Below, piece by piece: positions 1 to 10,410 of a stretch of 64,000 nucleotides of DNA. Source of the DNA: Symbiodinium natans (lineage: Eukaryota > Sar > Dinophyceae > Suessiales > Symbiodiniaceae). Made by a program: the position numbers and the translations under genes. The DNA is taken from positions 134,001-198,000 of the forward strand of contig CAJNDS010002633.1 in the NCBI GenBank assembly GCA_905221605.1. The letters are read 5' to 3'. Numbering within the stretch: position 1 is the first letter of the stretch; every line of letters begins with the position of its first letter. The notes beneath the pieces are model-generated. The model did no database searches. It was given only the letters and a program-made list of their open reading frames with translations, and was not told the origin of the DNA.

Positions 1-40
1 AGCCGCCCCCGGAGTCACTTGAAGGTTTAGGGGATGACAG

Positions 41-141
41 GGACCAGGACCGGCCCGGACAAGACAGGCTCATCGTGCGTGCTACCGACCTCCGAGCTGT
101 GGGAGGCGAGCGAACGACCTGGGTCGGCTTGCGCCATCGAG
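41..141 (+). CDS. Candidate exon, unidentified protein
   Basis: The acceptor is GATGACAG and the donor is GAG|GTCGAAGG. The frame DRPGQDRLIVRATDLRAVGG is open across the segment. A G-strand array follows at 180. The left context is cut by the window edge. No family recognised. Confidence 0.45.
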
Positions 142-500
142 GTCGAAGGGCTTAAGCGCCCCCAACGTAGGGGGCTGAGTTTAGGGTTTAGGGCTTAGGA
201 TTTAGGATTTCGGGTTTGGGTTTAGGGTTCAGGGTTTAGGGTCTAGGGTTTAGGGTTTTATGGAATCTAGGGTTTCGGTCATCGGGTTTTCCGTGAGCTT
301 GTATTGTGGAGCCTGCAGAAGCTGAGCCACCAAGGCAAACTCCATCTTCTGTCAGCACTATACCCTGAACCCTGAACCCTTTGCACCTTCCTCAAACCTG
401 CAAGAGGAAGCCCTAAAACCTCAAACTTCAAACCTTAAACCTAAACCCTAAACCCTAAACCCTAAACCCCAAACCCTAAACCTTAAACCCTAAACCCGAG

Positions 501-598
501 GCTCCCCCAAGAACGCGCACCTTTACAGGATCCTGCATCCTACTACGGCCTTCTTCGTCGCACCCAGTGACAATGGCTCTCCTTTGCCACCTGGCCCT
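501..598 (+). CDS. Candidate exon between C- and G-strand arrays
   Basis: It is entered after ...CCCGAG and reads KNAHLYRILHPTTAFFVAPS, in the third frame from the edge. It is left at a GC-type donor, GCTTAGGG, or at the GTTTAGGG just after. The left flank is CCCTAAA and the right flank TTTAGGG. No family recognised. Confidence 0.55.
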
Positions 599-914
599 CT
601 GGGCTTAGGGTTTAGGGTTAGGGTTTGGGGTCTAGAGTTTAGGGTTTAGGTTTAAGGTTTAAGATTGAGGATCTAGGATTTAGGGTTTCTGAAACTACGT
701 CTCTACACAATCCCTGAAACCAGCCTTAGTATCGAAACCTTCGACCCCAAACCCCAAAACCCACGCCCAAACTCTAAGCCCCCGCAGATTCTCTAGGTAG
801 GCCCAGGGACGTTTTTGGCAACTTGCCCTTGTTAGTACTTGCAAGGTTTATTCGAGGTTTAACACCGACATGTGCCACCCCCCTTGCACCCAGTTTGGCT
901 GACAGGCAGTGCCT

Positions 915-1016
915 CTCAAGAGAAAGAGAGAAAGAGAATCAGAGAGAAAGATAATGAGAGAGAAAGGACGCAAAAAACAGAGAGAAACAGAGAGAGAGAG
1001 AGAGAGAGTGTGTGTG
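915..1016. repeat. GA-rich microsatellite
   Basis: Runs of AGAGAG and GAAAGAGA. The ORFs through it encode only Arg/Glu-rich low-complexity peptide and are not genes. Confidence 0.9.
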
Positions 1017-1050
1017 CTAGAGCCCCCTCAAATCCCTCAACCCCTTCCCC

Positions 1051-1141
1051 AGGAAAAAAATAGAAACGAGACTCGCCTCAGGCGTGCCTTCGTCTTCCGC
1101 ACCCTCTCGCTACCTTCTCCCGACCTCACGCCCCGCGTCGA
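1051..1141 (+). CDS. Candidate exon, unidentified protein
   Basis: The acceptor CTTCCCCAG is pyrimidine-rich and the donor after CGTCGA is GTGAGAAG. The frame reads NETRLRRAFVFRTLSLPSPD. It sits right after a GA microsatellite, which would lie in the preceding intron. Confidence 0.45.
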
Positions 1142-1467
1142 GTGAGAAGGAGTTTGGGTTTGGTGCTTATCTTATTGTTCAGGGCTTACATGTAGGTTTG
1201 CAGCAGCTTGCTATCATCCCAGCCTAAGAGTTACTGTACATCCTGAACCCTAACCTCCACCTCCCCTTGGAACCTGAAGAACAATATAAAGTTGGGGTTT
1301 AGGGTTTAGGGTTTCGGGTTAAGGGTTTAAGGGGGTGCTTCCGGCTGAGCTGCCTGTGGATTCTAAGTTCCTGCGTCAAAGACTCCACTTGGGGTTGCAG
1401 TTTAGGGTTTAGGGTTTAGGGTTCAATTAGGGTTTAGGGCTTTGGGTTTAGGGTTTGGAGCCTCAAA

Positions 1468-1640
1468 CCCTCAAACCCTCAAACCCTCAAACCCTCAAAC
1501 CCTCAAACCCTCAAACCCTCAAACCCTCAAACCCTCAAACCCTCAAACCCTCAAACCCTCAAACCCTCAAACCCTCAAACCCTCAAACCCTCAAACCCTC
1601 AAACCCTAAACCCTAAACCCTAAACCCTAAACCCCAAACC
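1468..1640. repeat. CCCTCAAA octamer array grading into CCCTAAA
   Basis: About 17 nearly perfect copies of the 8-mer CCCTCAAA are followed by CCCTAAA and CCCCAAA copies. An octamer in the middle of heptamer arrays shows local homogenisation of a variant unit. Confidence 0.9.
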
Positions 1641-1659
1641 CCGAACCTTACAAACGAAG

Positions 1660-1747
1660 GCTCTATATCCATGCTGGACTCATCCGCATTGGCATCCTCA
1701 GCTTGGAAGCCGCGCGAATGCTGCCCGTGGCTCAGGGGACCTTTAGG
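1660..1747 (+). CDS. Candidate exon between C- and G-strand arrays
   Basis: Entered after AACGAAG. The frame reads LYIHAGLIRIGILSLEAARM and runs into the G-strand array, where GTTTAGG or a GA donor could end it. Strong amino-acid composition; family unknown. Confidence 0.6.
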
Positions 1748-2264
1748 GTTTAGGGTTTAGGGTTTAGGGTTTAGGGTTTAGGGTTTAGAGTTTAGGGTTT
1801 AGGGTTTAGGGTTTGGGGTTTAGGGTTTGGGCTGGATTATCAGGTGGTGGTGCTTGGGATTTGTAGGCTTTTGAGGTTTAGACCTGGGGGTTTCAGGTGT
1901 GGCGTTGGGGGTTCAGGGTTTCGGGCTGAATTTGGATGTTGGGCACCCCAAAGCCAGTTGGAACAAAGAGCTTCCGGCCTGGTTTAGGGGGTAGGGTGTA
2001 GGGTTTAGGGTTTAGGGTTTAGGGCTTAGGGCTTAGGGCTCAGGGCTTAGGGCTTAGGGCTTAGGGCTCAGGGCTCAGGGCTTAGGGCTTAGGGCTTAGG
2101 GCTTAGGGCTTAGGGTCCAAGCACGGAAAGCCCGGCCCGACCCTACTCATCAAGCTTTTGGCAATCTAGGCTCCGACCTGGCTCTGAAAGCAGAAACCTC
2201 AAAGCCTACGCCCAAAACCCTGCCTGCAACAAAACCACTTTCGGAAGCCTAACCCCTTAACCCC

Positions 2265-2562
2265 CAACATGCAACAAATCTCATGTGGTCAAACTTGCCC
2301 AAATGCAGCGCAATACAACATGGCTTCTCGATTCGGAGTTACACTCGTGGGCAGGAATGTTGACATGCAGTTCGAGGTCTGCTGTTCGGAACCCCCTTTC
2401 CCAGCTGCTTGTTTTGAGAGAACTTTGCTCAAGGCAAGTCAGACCAAAACCTACTATAGGGGTCGGAAGGATTGCCAATCGTATTCCCATGTGGACCCTA
2501 CAAAACGACACTATAGTAACAACCACCAAAACCCTACTTGTAGCCCAAACCCTGAACCCTGA
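2265..2562 (+). CDS. Possible coding segment, 97-codon ORF
   Basis: Unique sequence between C-strand arrays with an ORF starting at the ATG at 2269; it reads RFGVTLVGRNVDMQFEVCCS and runs into the following array. A shorter minus-strand ORF overlaps it. Strand and function are not settled. Confidence 0.3.
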
Positions 2563-2655
2563 ACCCTAAACCCTAGCCCCTAACCCCGAACCCCGAACCC
2601 CTAACCCCTATTCTAACTCTTAAGACCCCTACTCTTTGAAGCCCTTGTGTGCCAG

Positions 2656-2759
2656 GAACCGTGCCGTCACGGCCTTTAACGTCTTCAGCGGGACCCCGCC
2701 CGCGAAAGCTCTGCGGATGGGCTCCGGAAAACGTCCCCTGGACTGTTCCGGGGGGTCAG
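2656..2759 (+). CDS. Candidate exon between C- and G-strand arrays
   Basis: The acceptor TGTGCCAG is followed by G, and the donor is CAG|GTGGTGG. The frame reads NRAVTAFNVFSGTPPAKALR. The preceding array is CCCTAA-type and the following one TTTAGGG. Function unknown. Confidence 0.6.
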
Positions 2760-3017
2760 GTGGTGGAACTTAGGGTTTAGGGTTTAGGGTTTAGGGTTTA
2801 GGGTTTACGGTTTTTAGAGTTCGGGGTGTAGGGATTTAGGGGCATGGGGTTTAGGTTTTGGGGGGTTACGGTTTGTGGGATTTAGGGACTTTAGGCATTT
2901 TTTTTTTGGGGGGGGGGGGGAGGGGGGGGGGTTCAGGGTTTAGGGTTTCGGGCTTAGGGAGTTTAAGCCGAGGAGGTGGTGATGAGGGCAAACCCTAAAC
3001 CTTAAACCCTGAACCCT

Positions 3018-3178
3018 AAACCTCAAACCCCAAACCCCAAACCCCAAACCCCAAACCCCAAACCCCAAACCCCAAACCCCAAACCCCAAACCCCAAACCC
3101 CAAACCCCAAACCCTAAACCCTAGACCCTAGACCCTAAACCCTAAACCCTCAACCCTCAACCCTAAACCCTAAACTGC
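3018..3178. repeat. CCCCAAA array flanked by CCCTAAA
   Basis: More than ten tandem CCCCAAA units flanked by CCCTAAA copies; a homogenised variant of the telomere-type unit. Confidence 0.9.
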
Positions 3179-3514
3179 TCTCAGCGCGGGCATGGGAATC
3201 TGTGAGACGGGTCTAGGACCCAGAGAGTAGGCCCGGGTTCCCTTTCTTTAGGGGCTAAATGTTTGTATCCAAGAAGGGCACCCTTTTTGTTCCTAGGTTA
3301 ATCCTCGGCCTAGAGGTGGTGGTTCGTGGTTGTGGGGATTTGTTTAACCCTAACCCTAAACCCTAAACCCTAAACCCTAAACCCTAAACTTTTTTTTTTT
3401 TTTGGGGGGGGGGTTCGGTTGGCCTGCAGCATCCGTTTGAAGCGGAGGCTGGGCAGACTGGCCCGAAACCGAAGCACGAAGCCCAACACCCTACACCCGA
3501 AACCCTACACCCCA

Positions 3515-3635
3515 AACCCTAAACCCTAAACCCTAAACCCTAAACCCTAAACCCTAACCCCTAACCCCTAACCCCTAACCCCTAACCCCTAACCCCTAAC
3601 CCCTAACCCCTAACCCCTAACCCCTAACCCCTATT
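3515..3635. repeat. CCCTAAA array switching to CCCCTAA
   Basis: Canonical CCCTAAA units switch at about 3,547 to a dozen CCCCTAA units, one base shifted in composition. A run of TTTTTGGGG precedes it at 3,390-3,412. Confidence 0.9.
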
Positions 3636-4157
3636 CTAACTATTAAGACCCCTAAACCCTAAACCCTAATCCCGAGCTTTTTTCCCCTAAACCCGAAACC
3701 CTAAGCCCTAAACCCTAAACCCTAAACCCTAGTGCTGGACCCCGGAACTGTCAGGCCGTCAACATCCCTCTACTATAGGAGTCGTATTCCCGAGTCGTAT
3801 TCCCTTACGGTGTCTTTTTGATTCTAAACCCTAAGCCCTAGACCCAAAACCCTAAACCTCAAAACCTCTAAACCTCTAAACCCTAAACCCCAAACCCTGT
3901 TTTAATCCTAGGTTTTGCTGGGCAACCTAGACCCTTTACTTGAAGAGGAAGACCTGAAAGCTTCTAAGCCCCAATCAAACCCTAAATCCTCAAGCCCTAA
4001 ACCCCAAGCGCTGCACATACCCTAAACGCTAGATCCTGAACCCTACACCCTAAACCCTAAACCCTACACCCCAAACCCTAAACCCGAAACCCTACACCCT
4101 AAACCCTAAACCCGAAACCCTACACCCTAAACCCTAAATCCCACACGGGGCGGGCAG

Positions 4158-4251
4158 GTCGCCCTCCTCTTGGCGTCTCAGAGGTGAGGTCAGTGACCGG
4201 GCTTGAAATCAGCCCCGAACTGCGCTACCCATGTGTTTTAAAAGCTCAAGG
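4158..4251 (+). CDS. Candidate exon between C- and G-strand arrays
   Basis: Acceptor GGGCAG|G. The frame reads RPPLGVSEVRSVTGLEISPE and stays open to the G-strand array (donor GGTTTAGG). An earlier donor GTGAGGTC at 4,183 is an alternative. Confidence 0.45.
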
Positions 4252-4440
4252 GTTTAGGGTTTAGGGTTTAAGGGTTCCGGAATTAGTTTTGCAAGGTATT
4301 GGGAGGGGCTTCGTGGCTTAGCCTAAACCCTAAACCCTAAACCCTAAACCCTAAACCCTAAACCCTAAACCCTAAACCCTCAACTGTTTCGAGCTTGGGG
4401 TTCCCTAAGCCCTACAAGCCCTAAACCCTAAGCTCTGCAG

Positions 4441-4526
4441 TAGACCCCAAAGGATCCCTTCACTGAATCTGGCGCCCTTGGGGACTTGCCGTGAAATTCA
4501 GAGAGCCAGCAGTGGGGATGGTTTTG
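4441..4526 (+). CDS. Candidate exon between C- and G-strand arrays
   Basis: Acceptor CTCTGCAG, donor GTTTAGGG. The second frame, RPQRIPSLNLAPLGTCREIQ, is open over the full segment. Confidence 0.5.
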
Positions 4527-4821
4527 GGTTTAGGGTTTAGGGTTTAGGGATTAGGGTTTAGGGTTTAGGGTTTAAAGTTGAGGGTTTAGGGTTTAGGATT
4601 GAGGGTTTAGGGAAATGGGGAATGTGAGCCCAGACACCCCATAAGAGCCTAAGCCCTAAACACCTAAGCCCATCAACCCAGAAACCCCGCAACCCTTGCA
4701 CAACCCTCAAGCCCTAAACCGTAAACCCTTTCGGAGCCCCTGAGGGCCTTTTAAGGCCCTTTGGCTTCTCACATGCTTCGGCCTCTACACCCCCCCGCCT
4801 GCCCCTCTTCGTGCAAAACCT

Positions 4822-4926
4822 TTACTTGAAGGTTCGTGGGTAGTTATAAGCAGAGTTATAGCCAAGCGTAACTCAAGTTACCCTTCGCATGACCCCAGGT
4901 AGACCTACCCACGAACCTCGAAGTAA
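4822..4926. mobile_element. MITE-like palindromic element, about 105 bp
   Basis: Left end TTACTTGAAGGTTCGTGGG; the right end, read on the minus strand, is CTTACTTCGAGGTTCGTGGG. About 22 bp of near-perfect terminal inverted repeat. Relatives with CTTGAAGGTTCAT-type ends are seen near 48,690-48,810 and 50,575-50,680. No coding capacity. Confidence 0.75.
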
Positions 4927-5018
4927 GACACCCTAAACACGAAACCTAAACTTTGGACCCTAGACCCTAAACCCTAAACCCTAAACCCTAAAAGAAGCAC
5001 CCTGAACTCCCAACTCAG

Positions 5019-5097
5019 GTCTGTGCGTTCGCGGCTTCCCTCCGTAGGGCAGCTCGGCACAGTTCACCTCGCAACCTTCCTACGAATTGCTTAAGGG
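5019..5097 (+). CDS. Candidate exon between C- and G-strand arrays
   Basis: Acceptor CAACTCAG|G, donor at GGTTTAGG. Two frames are open (VCAFAASLRRAARHSSPRNL or SVRSRLPSVGQLGTVHLATF), so the phase is undecided. Confidence 0.45.
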
Positions 5098-5215
5098 GTT
5101 TAGGGTTTAGGGTTTAGGGTTTAGGGTGTAGCGTGTAGGGTGTAGGGTTTAGGGTCCAAAAGAAACAAAAACAACAACTTCCGTATAAGCGTACTATAAG
5201 GATGAATGCTTTCCC

Positions 5216-5246
<31 letters not shown>

Positions 5247-5711
5247 TGGGGGGGGGGGTCCTTAAGGAAAAAATGTAGTTTCATGCCCTTACTGGTGCTT
5301 AAGGGCCTGGGGTTTAGGGGGTTTAGGTTTAAGGGTTTTAGGCTTACGGGCTTAGGTTGAAGAGCTTATCGGGTTTTAGGGTTGAGGGCCTGGGGCTTAG
5401 GGTTTTAGGGTTTAGGTTTAAGGGTTTAGGTTGCACTAAGGGTTTGGCATGTAGCATGTAGGTTTAAGGGCTTATAGTGATTTTGGGTTAAGGGTTTAGG
5501 TTTAAGGGTTTACGTTTAGGGTATAGCTTTAAGGGTTTATAGCGTTTTAGGGCCAGATGATGTTCACTCCAGCAACATCATGGCTATCAGGCTATCTGTT
5601 CTGCAACTTTCGCTGTGTCTGTGGGGTCTTTCAGGTCTTGTCCTGGCTGCTAGGGCCCTAAACCCTAAACCCAAAACCCTAAACCCTAAACCCTAAACCC
5701 TAAACTGCCAG

Positions 5712-5936
5712 GGCCACTCTACTTTGCCGGCTCTTGTCGGCCTTAGGGCACCGTTGGGTGGTGGAGCAGCCTTCTTCTGGAGTGTGGCAGTTCTTGCCAT
5801 TTTGCTGGTACTTCTGCAAGTTTCTTCAGTTGGTCCGAAGGCAGTCCATGCGGATGCGGAAGTATGGGGCCAAGAGCTCGAAAAGAACATAGTTCTGGTC
5901 AAACTACCCACAAATATGGGTGCTTGGGACCTTTAA
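5712..5936 (+). CDS. Candidate terminal exon with a membrane segment
   Basis: Entered after CTGCCAG and open for 74 codons to TAA. It begins GHSTLPALVGLRAPLGGGAA, contains a hydrophobic stretch (FFWSVAVLAILLVLLQVSS) that could be a transmembrane helix, and ends with a charged tail. It is one of the longest exon-like frames here. Family not recognised. The following 440 bp, to about 6,375, hold untranslated-looking sequence and C-strand arrays. Confidence 0.6.
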   Translation, partial: GHSTLPALVGLRAPLGGGAAFFWSVAVLAILLVLLQVSSVGPKAVHADAEVWGQELEKNIVLVKLPTNMGAWDL

Positions 5937-6375
5937 CAAAAGCATCTTGGTCGGCGAAGTCCTTTTCTTCTTGCATGATGTTTCATGTTTTTGACATGCA
6001 ACCTTTTCAGGGGGGAGGGGTTCTAGCTTTCTGAGTTTAGGGCCTGGGGGGTTAAGGGGGCTCTAGCTAGCTCTCATTGGCAAAAACTGTACATGGGCGG
6101 CAAGCTCCTAAACCCTAAACCCTAAACCCTAAACCCTAAACCCTAAACCCTAAACCCTAAACCCTAAACACCAAGCCTTGAACTCTACATTGGAAACATG
6201 GCATTGCGGCTCCCCGCATCACAGATCGACGAACTTGGGGCTTTGCGTTGCTGAAACCCTAAACCCCAAGCCCTAAACCCCAAACCCTAAATTCTAAATC
6301 CCTCAACCCTAATCCCGAAACCCTACACCCCTGAATCCCGAAATCCCGATTGTACGTTGACATACTTTCACCCAG

Positions 6376-6438
6376 GTGCCTCTGAAAGGGGGGATAGTTC
6401 CTCTTCGATTGTTTTATGGGTTTTTCGCAATTTCGCAG
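6376..6438 (+). CDS. Candidate exon, 63 nt
   Basis: Acceptor TTTCACCCAG, donor GCAG|GTGGGAG; exactly 21 codons, VPLKGGIVPLRLFYGFFAIS.. . Both splice edges are good. C-strand arrays lie on both sides. Confidence 0.5.
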
Positions 6439-6989
6439 GTGGGAGAACCCTAAACCAGTCTGGGGCCGATAGGGTTTAGGGTAGCCCTGTTCGCCTTGAT
6501 TCTTTTGGGGCTGGATAACCCTAAACCCTAAACCCTAAAGCCTAAACCCTAAACCCTGGGTAAGGGGCTCGAAGTCCGAAATCCTTCTCTTCTTGGCGCA
6601 TCATAGCTCGGCAAACTTGGGGGCTTCACGTCGCTGAAGCCCTTAACCCTTAGGTTTAGGGTTTAGGGTTTAGGGTTTAAGGTTTGGGGTTTGGGGTTTG
6701 GGGTTTAGGGTGTAGGGTTTAGGGTTTAGGGCCAAACCTTAAATCCCCAAAACCTACATCCCACATTCCGGAACGCAAAATCCCTACTTTCCCTAAATGT
6801 CTAAAAGCCCTAAAACCGTAAGCCCCCCAAATCCTCAACCCTAAACCCCATAAATTCCACCCGAAACCCTAAACACTGACCCTAAACCCTACATCCCTAA
6901 ACCCTAACCCCTAAACCCTAAACCCTGAACCCTACATCCCTAAACCCTAAACCTAAACCCTAAACCCTAAACCCTAAATCCCTAACCAG

Positions 6990-7053
6990 GCTCAGATGGG
7001 CGTTGGCCAGAGCAAGGAGGAGCCCGCCACCCACGCGGCAAAAGGATGGCTTG
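6990..7053 (+). CDS. Candidate exon between C- and G-strand arrays
   Basis: Acceptor CCCTAACCAG|G sits directly in the C-strand array, and the donor is in GGTTTAGGG. The frame reads AQMGVGQSKEEPATHAAKGW. A clear example of an exon bracketed by inverted arrays. Confidence 0.6.
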
Positions 7054-7416
7054 GGGTTTAGGGTTTAGGGTTTAGGGTTGAGGGTTTAGGGTTTAGGGTT
7101 GAGGGTTTGGGGTTGAGGGTTTAGGGTTTAGGGTTTAGGGTTTAGGGTTGAGGGTTGAGGGTTGAGGGCCCGCAACCCACGTGGCAACAGGTAGCTCGGG
7201 CTTTGGGGGGCAGATTTCCGGATCGCAGGAGTGAGTTTAGGGTTTAGGGTTCAGGGTTTAGGGTTTGGGGTTTGGGGTTTAGGGTTTTAGGGTTTTAGGG
7301 CCTAGGGCGGCCTAGGGTTTTTGGTTTTGGGCTTCGGGTTTCGGGCTTCACTACCCTAAACCCTAAACCCTAAACCCTAAACCCTAAACCCTAAACCCTA
7401 AACCCTAAACCTGGAG

Positions 7417-7497
7417 GCCCCTGAGAGGGGACATGGACACGAAGAAGCTTCGGGGCGTGCACCTTTTCCGGAATCGGTTCGTGAAGCTACCTGGGCT
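7417..7497 (+). CDS. Candidate exon followed by CT/AT microsatellite
   Basis: Acceptor ACCTGGAG|G. The frame reads PLRGDMDTKKLRGVHLFRNR. The exon runs into a CT microsatellite and then a TA-rich tract (7,535-7,632), so the donor is not obvious. Confidence 0.55.
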
Positions 7498-7632
7498 CCC
7501 TCTCTCTCTCTCTCTCTCTTCCTCTCTCTCTTTACATATATATATATACATAGGAATGTACATATATATATGTTGTGACATATATATATATACACACATA
7601 CATATGTTATGATATATATATATATATACACA
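7498..7632. repeat. CT then TATA microsatellite
   Basis: TCTCTC tract at about 7,498-7,530, then ATATAT/ACATA tract to 7,632. It is probably intronic. The minus-strand ORFs through it are low complexity. Confidence 0.9.
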
Positions 7633-7930
7633 TTATTTTTTGGGGTTTAGGGCTGAAGGCTGACAGGATTAGGATCCAGGGCTCAGGGCTTAGAGGGTTT
7701 AATTATTAGTTTTCGGAATTCAGGTTTTAGGATTTAGAGCCCCCCCCCCCCCCCCCCTCCCCCCATTTTAAGTATTTTTCGGGCCCAGGCGAATTTCAGA
7801 ATTAGGGAGGGGAGGGGGGGGGGGGGCGAGGGATTTAGTAAGAGGGGGAAGGGATAAGAGGTTCAAGCTTACCCCAAACCCTAGGCCCTAAACCCGTCGG
7901 GTCCGGGCGATGAGAAACTGCACTCTGCAG

Positions 7931-8167
7931 GAATGCCGGAATCGTGGGGCCAAGCATCGATGCGTTGGTTTGCGACAAGGAAGGGCCTTGACGAGGAGCA
8001 CGACTTGGGAAGGACCTCGCAGACGGCTCGCCCGTGCGAAGCTAAGGCACCGGCTGAAAAGTTCGCAGCAAGTGGCCAAGGCCACTCGGGCAGCCACTGC
8101 CGGCGAAGGCCAACTCCCAAAGTCTCAGCAACGTTGCGCCCTTTCCGAGGCTTTGTCGGCCTCGTAG
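7931..8167 (+). CDS. Candidate terminal exon, basic protein
   Basis: Acceptor CACTCTGCAG|G. The frame is open for 78 codons to TAG, rich in Arg/Lys/Ala (for example RRRLARAKLRHRLKSSQQVA). A second frame in the same segment is also open (through 8,313), so the phase is uncertain. Family unknown. Confidence 0.45.
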   Translation, partial: ECRNRGAKHRCVGLRQGRALTRSTTWEGPRRRLARAKLRHRLKSSQQVAKATRAATAGEGQLPKSQQRCALSEALSAS

Positions 8168-8379
8168 CGCTGGATCAGTGGGGCCATCCAATTTCTGCAA
8201 ATCGCCCCAAGTCGGAACGTGTGTCGGATTTTGCTCGAAGTATGCTGAAGACCAGCCTCGGGGGGGGGGGGGGGGCGTGCAATAACGGGGACCCAGTTTT
8301 TGTTCGAAACTAACCTTGCTGGGAGCTACAATCATAAACTGTCTAGAATCTACCCTAAACCCTAAACCCTCTATCTCAG

Positions 8380-8466
8380 GTCGGAATCTATAGAGGTGTA
8401 GGTTCAGAGGGTCTCGACACTGTCAAGGACTGTAGAGCCGGGGCTCCGCTTTTGCAGGAGTTTGGG
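8380..8466 (+). CDS. Candidate exon between C- and G-strand arrays
   Basis: Acceptor TATCTCAG|G, donor in GGGTTTAGGG. The frame is VGIYRGVGSEGLDTVKDCRA. A C-strand array lies immediately left. Confidence 0.55.
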
Positions 8467-8722
8467 GTTTAGGGTTTGTAGGGTTTAGGGTTTAGGGTTT
8501 AGGGTTTAGGGTTCAGGGTTTAGAGTTTAGGGTTGAGGGTTCGGGTCGGGAATGTTGGGGTTGCGGAGGTTCTCCGCTGCTCTGGACCTTGGGAGGTTCC
8601 CGAAGCACTGGGCAGGTCCTGAAAGCCCCAAACCCTAAACCCTAAACCCTAAACCCTAAACCCTAGACCCTAAACCCTAAACCCTAAACCCTAAACCCTA
8701 AACCCTAAACCCCCATTCAAAG

Positions 8723-8826
8723 GGCTTCGGTGAGGAAGGCGGGGCAAGACAAGCAGAGGTGAAGACGCTGGACGAGGAGATCCTGGTTTGCGAAGCCTGG
8801 CTGTTGCTTGCCATCTCATCTCAAGG
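8723..8826 (+). CDS. Candidate exon between C- and G-strand arrays
   Basis: Acceptor TTCAAAG|G. The frame is GFGEEGGARQAEVKTLDEEI followed by a hydrophobic LLLA; the donor is GTTTAGGG. Acidic helical composition. Family unknown. Confidence 0.6.
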
Positions 8827-8966
8827 GTTTAGGGTTTAGGGTTTAGGGTTTAGGGTGTAGGGTGTAGGGTTTAGGGTTTAGGGTTTAGGGTTGGCGCCCT
8901 GCGTGCGTTGACGGGCTTGGGGTTGCCCCGGGCTGCTGAGCACTGAACTTCCAACACCCTAAACAG

Positions 8967-8991
8967 GCTATGCAGCCTGACCCGAAGCCAG
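8967..8991 (+). CDS. Possible 25-nt microexon
   Basis: CCCTAAACAG|G leads into 25 bases reading AMQPDPKP, followed directly by GTTTAGGG. The splice edges are sharp but the segment is too short to judge coding. Confidence 0.3.
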
Positions 8992-9121
8992 GTTTAGGGT
9001 TTAGGGTTTAGCGGCTTTAGCGTTTAGGGTTTAGGGTTTAGGGATTGGGTATAGGGTATAGAGTTTAGGGTTTAGGGTTTAGGGGTAGTTTATCCCCTCC
9101 CCCAACCCAGCCCCACCCCAG

Positions 9122-9218
9122 GTGCGCTGTGGGAACCCAACTGGATGCTTCTGCCGAGAGGGAGATGCTTTGGCGCTGTACTGACCCTTGGGACCGTCTA
9201 AGGGATAAGGGTTTTCTG
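9122..9218 (+). CDS. Candidate exon
   Basis: Acceptor CACCCCAG|G, donor CTG|GTTTAGG. The frame reads LDASAEREMLWRCTDPWDRL and is open to the edge. An overlapping frame ends early, so this phase is preferred. Confidence 0.6.
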
Positions 9219-9305
9219 GTTTAGGTTTTGGGCTTAAGGTTCCTTGAACCCTAAACCCTAAACCCTAAACCCTAAACCCTAAACCCTAAACCCTAAACCC
9301 TAAAC

Positions 9306-9347
9306 TTGTTGAGGAGGGCTAGGGCGTCATTAAGGGTCTTGGGCGCC
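9306..9347 (-). CDS. Candidate minus-strand exon
   Basis: Read on the minus strand, the acceptor is ACAATCAG|G, the frame is APKTLNDALALLNK, and the donor is AA|GTTTAGGG, inside what is a C-strand array on the plus strand. It shows the same exon/array geometry on the opposite strand. A plus-strand reading further right (9,375-9,434) is weaker. Confidence 0.4.
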
Positions 9348-9349
9348 TG

Positions 9350-10059
9350 ATTGTTGTGTGTGTAGGGCCCAGGGGCTCCAAGCACTTGGGGTAGGGCTCA
9401 AGGGTTGTCGAGCTCCAGAGCTTCGAGATTGTGGGTTTAGGGTTTAGGGTTTAGGGTTTAGGGTTTAGGGTTTAGGGTTTAGGGTTTAGGGTTTAGGGTG
9501 CAATTGCTAGGTGTCGGGCTTTGGGCTCATTGTTTAGGGCATAGGGGTACTGCCGAGATTTTGGGGGCTTAGGGTTTAGGGTTTAGAGTTTAGGGTTTTA
9601 GGGTTTAGGGTTTAGGGTGTAGAGCTTCGAGCATTCAATAAGACGCTCGCCTCCTGGCATTGTGCTTCAACCACCCTGGAGCTAGGATCCCCCAACGTCA
9701 ACATCGTCTACGGGCCCTGAACCCTAAACCCGAATTAAACCCTATAGGTGCAGGCTTCAAAAGGGTTTGGGGTTTAGTGCTTGGGGTCTGTCTGGGCTTA
9801 GGGACGACGCAGAATTCATGGGCTGTCGGATTCATAGGGTTTGGGGTCTGGTGCTGAGGGTTTTGGGGTATAGAATTCAAGGGGCGAGGGGGGGTGGGGT
9901 GTTATATAAGGTTGTGGGGCCATTTCAGGACTTAGAGGCTCTTGGCCGGAAAACCCTCAACCCCAAACCCCAAACCCCAAACACTATATAAACCCGAAAC
10001 CCTAAACCCTAAACCCGAAACCCCAAACCCCAAACCCCAAACCCTAAGCCTTTCATGAG
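9350..10059. other. Intron-like stretch without clear exon
   Basis: Holds G-strand arrays (9,434-9,500; 9,570-9,620), degenerate GGGTTT sequence and C-strand arrays (9,955-10,047). A short piece after GCTAG at about 9,687 (SPNVNIVYG) could be coding, but I cannot support it. Confidence 0.4.
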
Positions 10060-10148
10060 GTCATGGGCTTCGGCGCATCGGCCCACTTCCCGGCTTGTCA
10101 GTCCACCTTCCGGCAGAACTTGTTCAACGATCCCTGGCAAGAGTCAAG
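10060..10148 (+). CDS. Candidate exon
   Basis: Acceptor CATGAG|G, donor AAG|GTGCAGGG. Frame: VMGFGASAHFPACQSTFRQN, then LFNDPWQES. Clear coding character. C-strand array on the left and degenerate G-strand array on the right. Confidence 0.65.
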
Positions 10149-10194
10149 GTGCAGGGTTCAGGGTTAAGGGTTAAGTTTAAAGGGTTTAGGGTCT

Positions 10195-10197
<3 letters not shown>

Positions 10198-10225
<28 letters not shown>

Positions 10226-10368
10226 GAGAGAGTTTGAGAAAGGATGAAAGAATGAAAGAACTAAGAAATAAAGAAATACAGAAAGACAGAAAGAAAGAAA
10301 TAACGGAAACGAAGGCGAGCGAGAGAGAGAGAGAGAGAGAGAGCGAGAGCGAGAGAGAGAGAGGGACT
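10198..10368. repeat. GA and GAAA microsatellite
   Basis: Two AG tracts enclose a degenerate GAAAGAAA region. ORFs on both strands here are artefacts of the repeat. Confidence 0.9.
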
Positions 10369-10410
10369 CCGGGATCAGAGAACAAACACCAGGAAGTGGT
10401 GGGCTAAACC

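Noticed and set aside
180-3750. True telomere or subtelomere at the left end
   Set aside because: Arrays are short, degenerate and in both orientations, and the same pattern continues over all 64 kb. A subtelomeric location is not excluded, but nothing specific supports it.
7881-8335. Minus-strand ORFs opposite the 7,931 exon
   Set aside because: Open by composition, but they lack splice-like edges and compete with better plus-strand frames.
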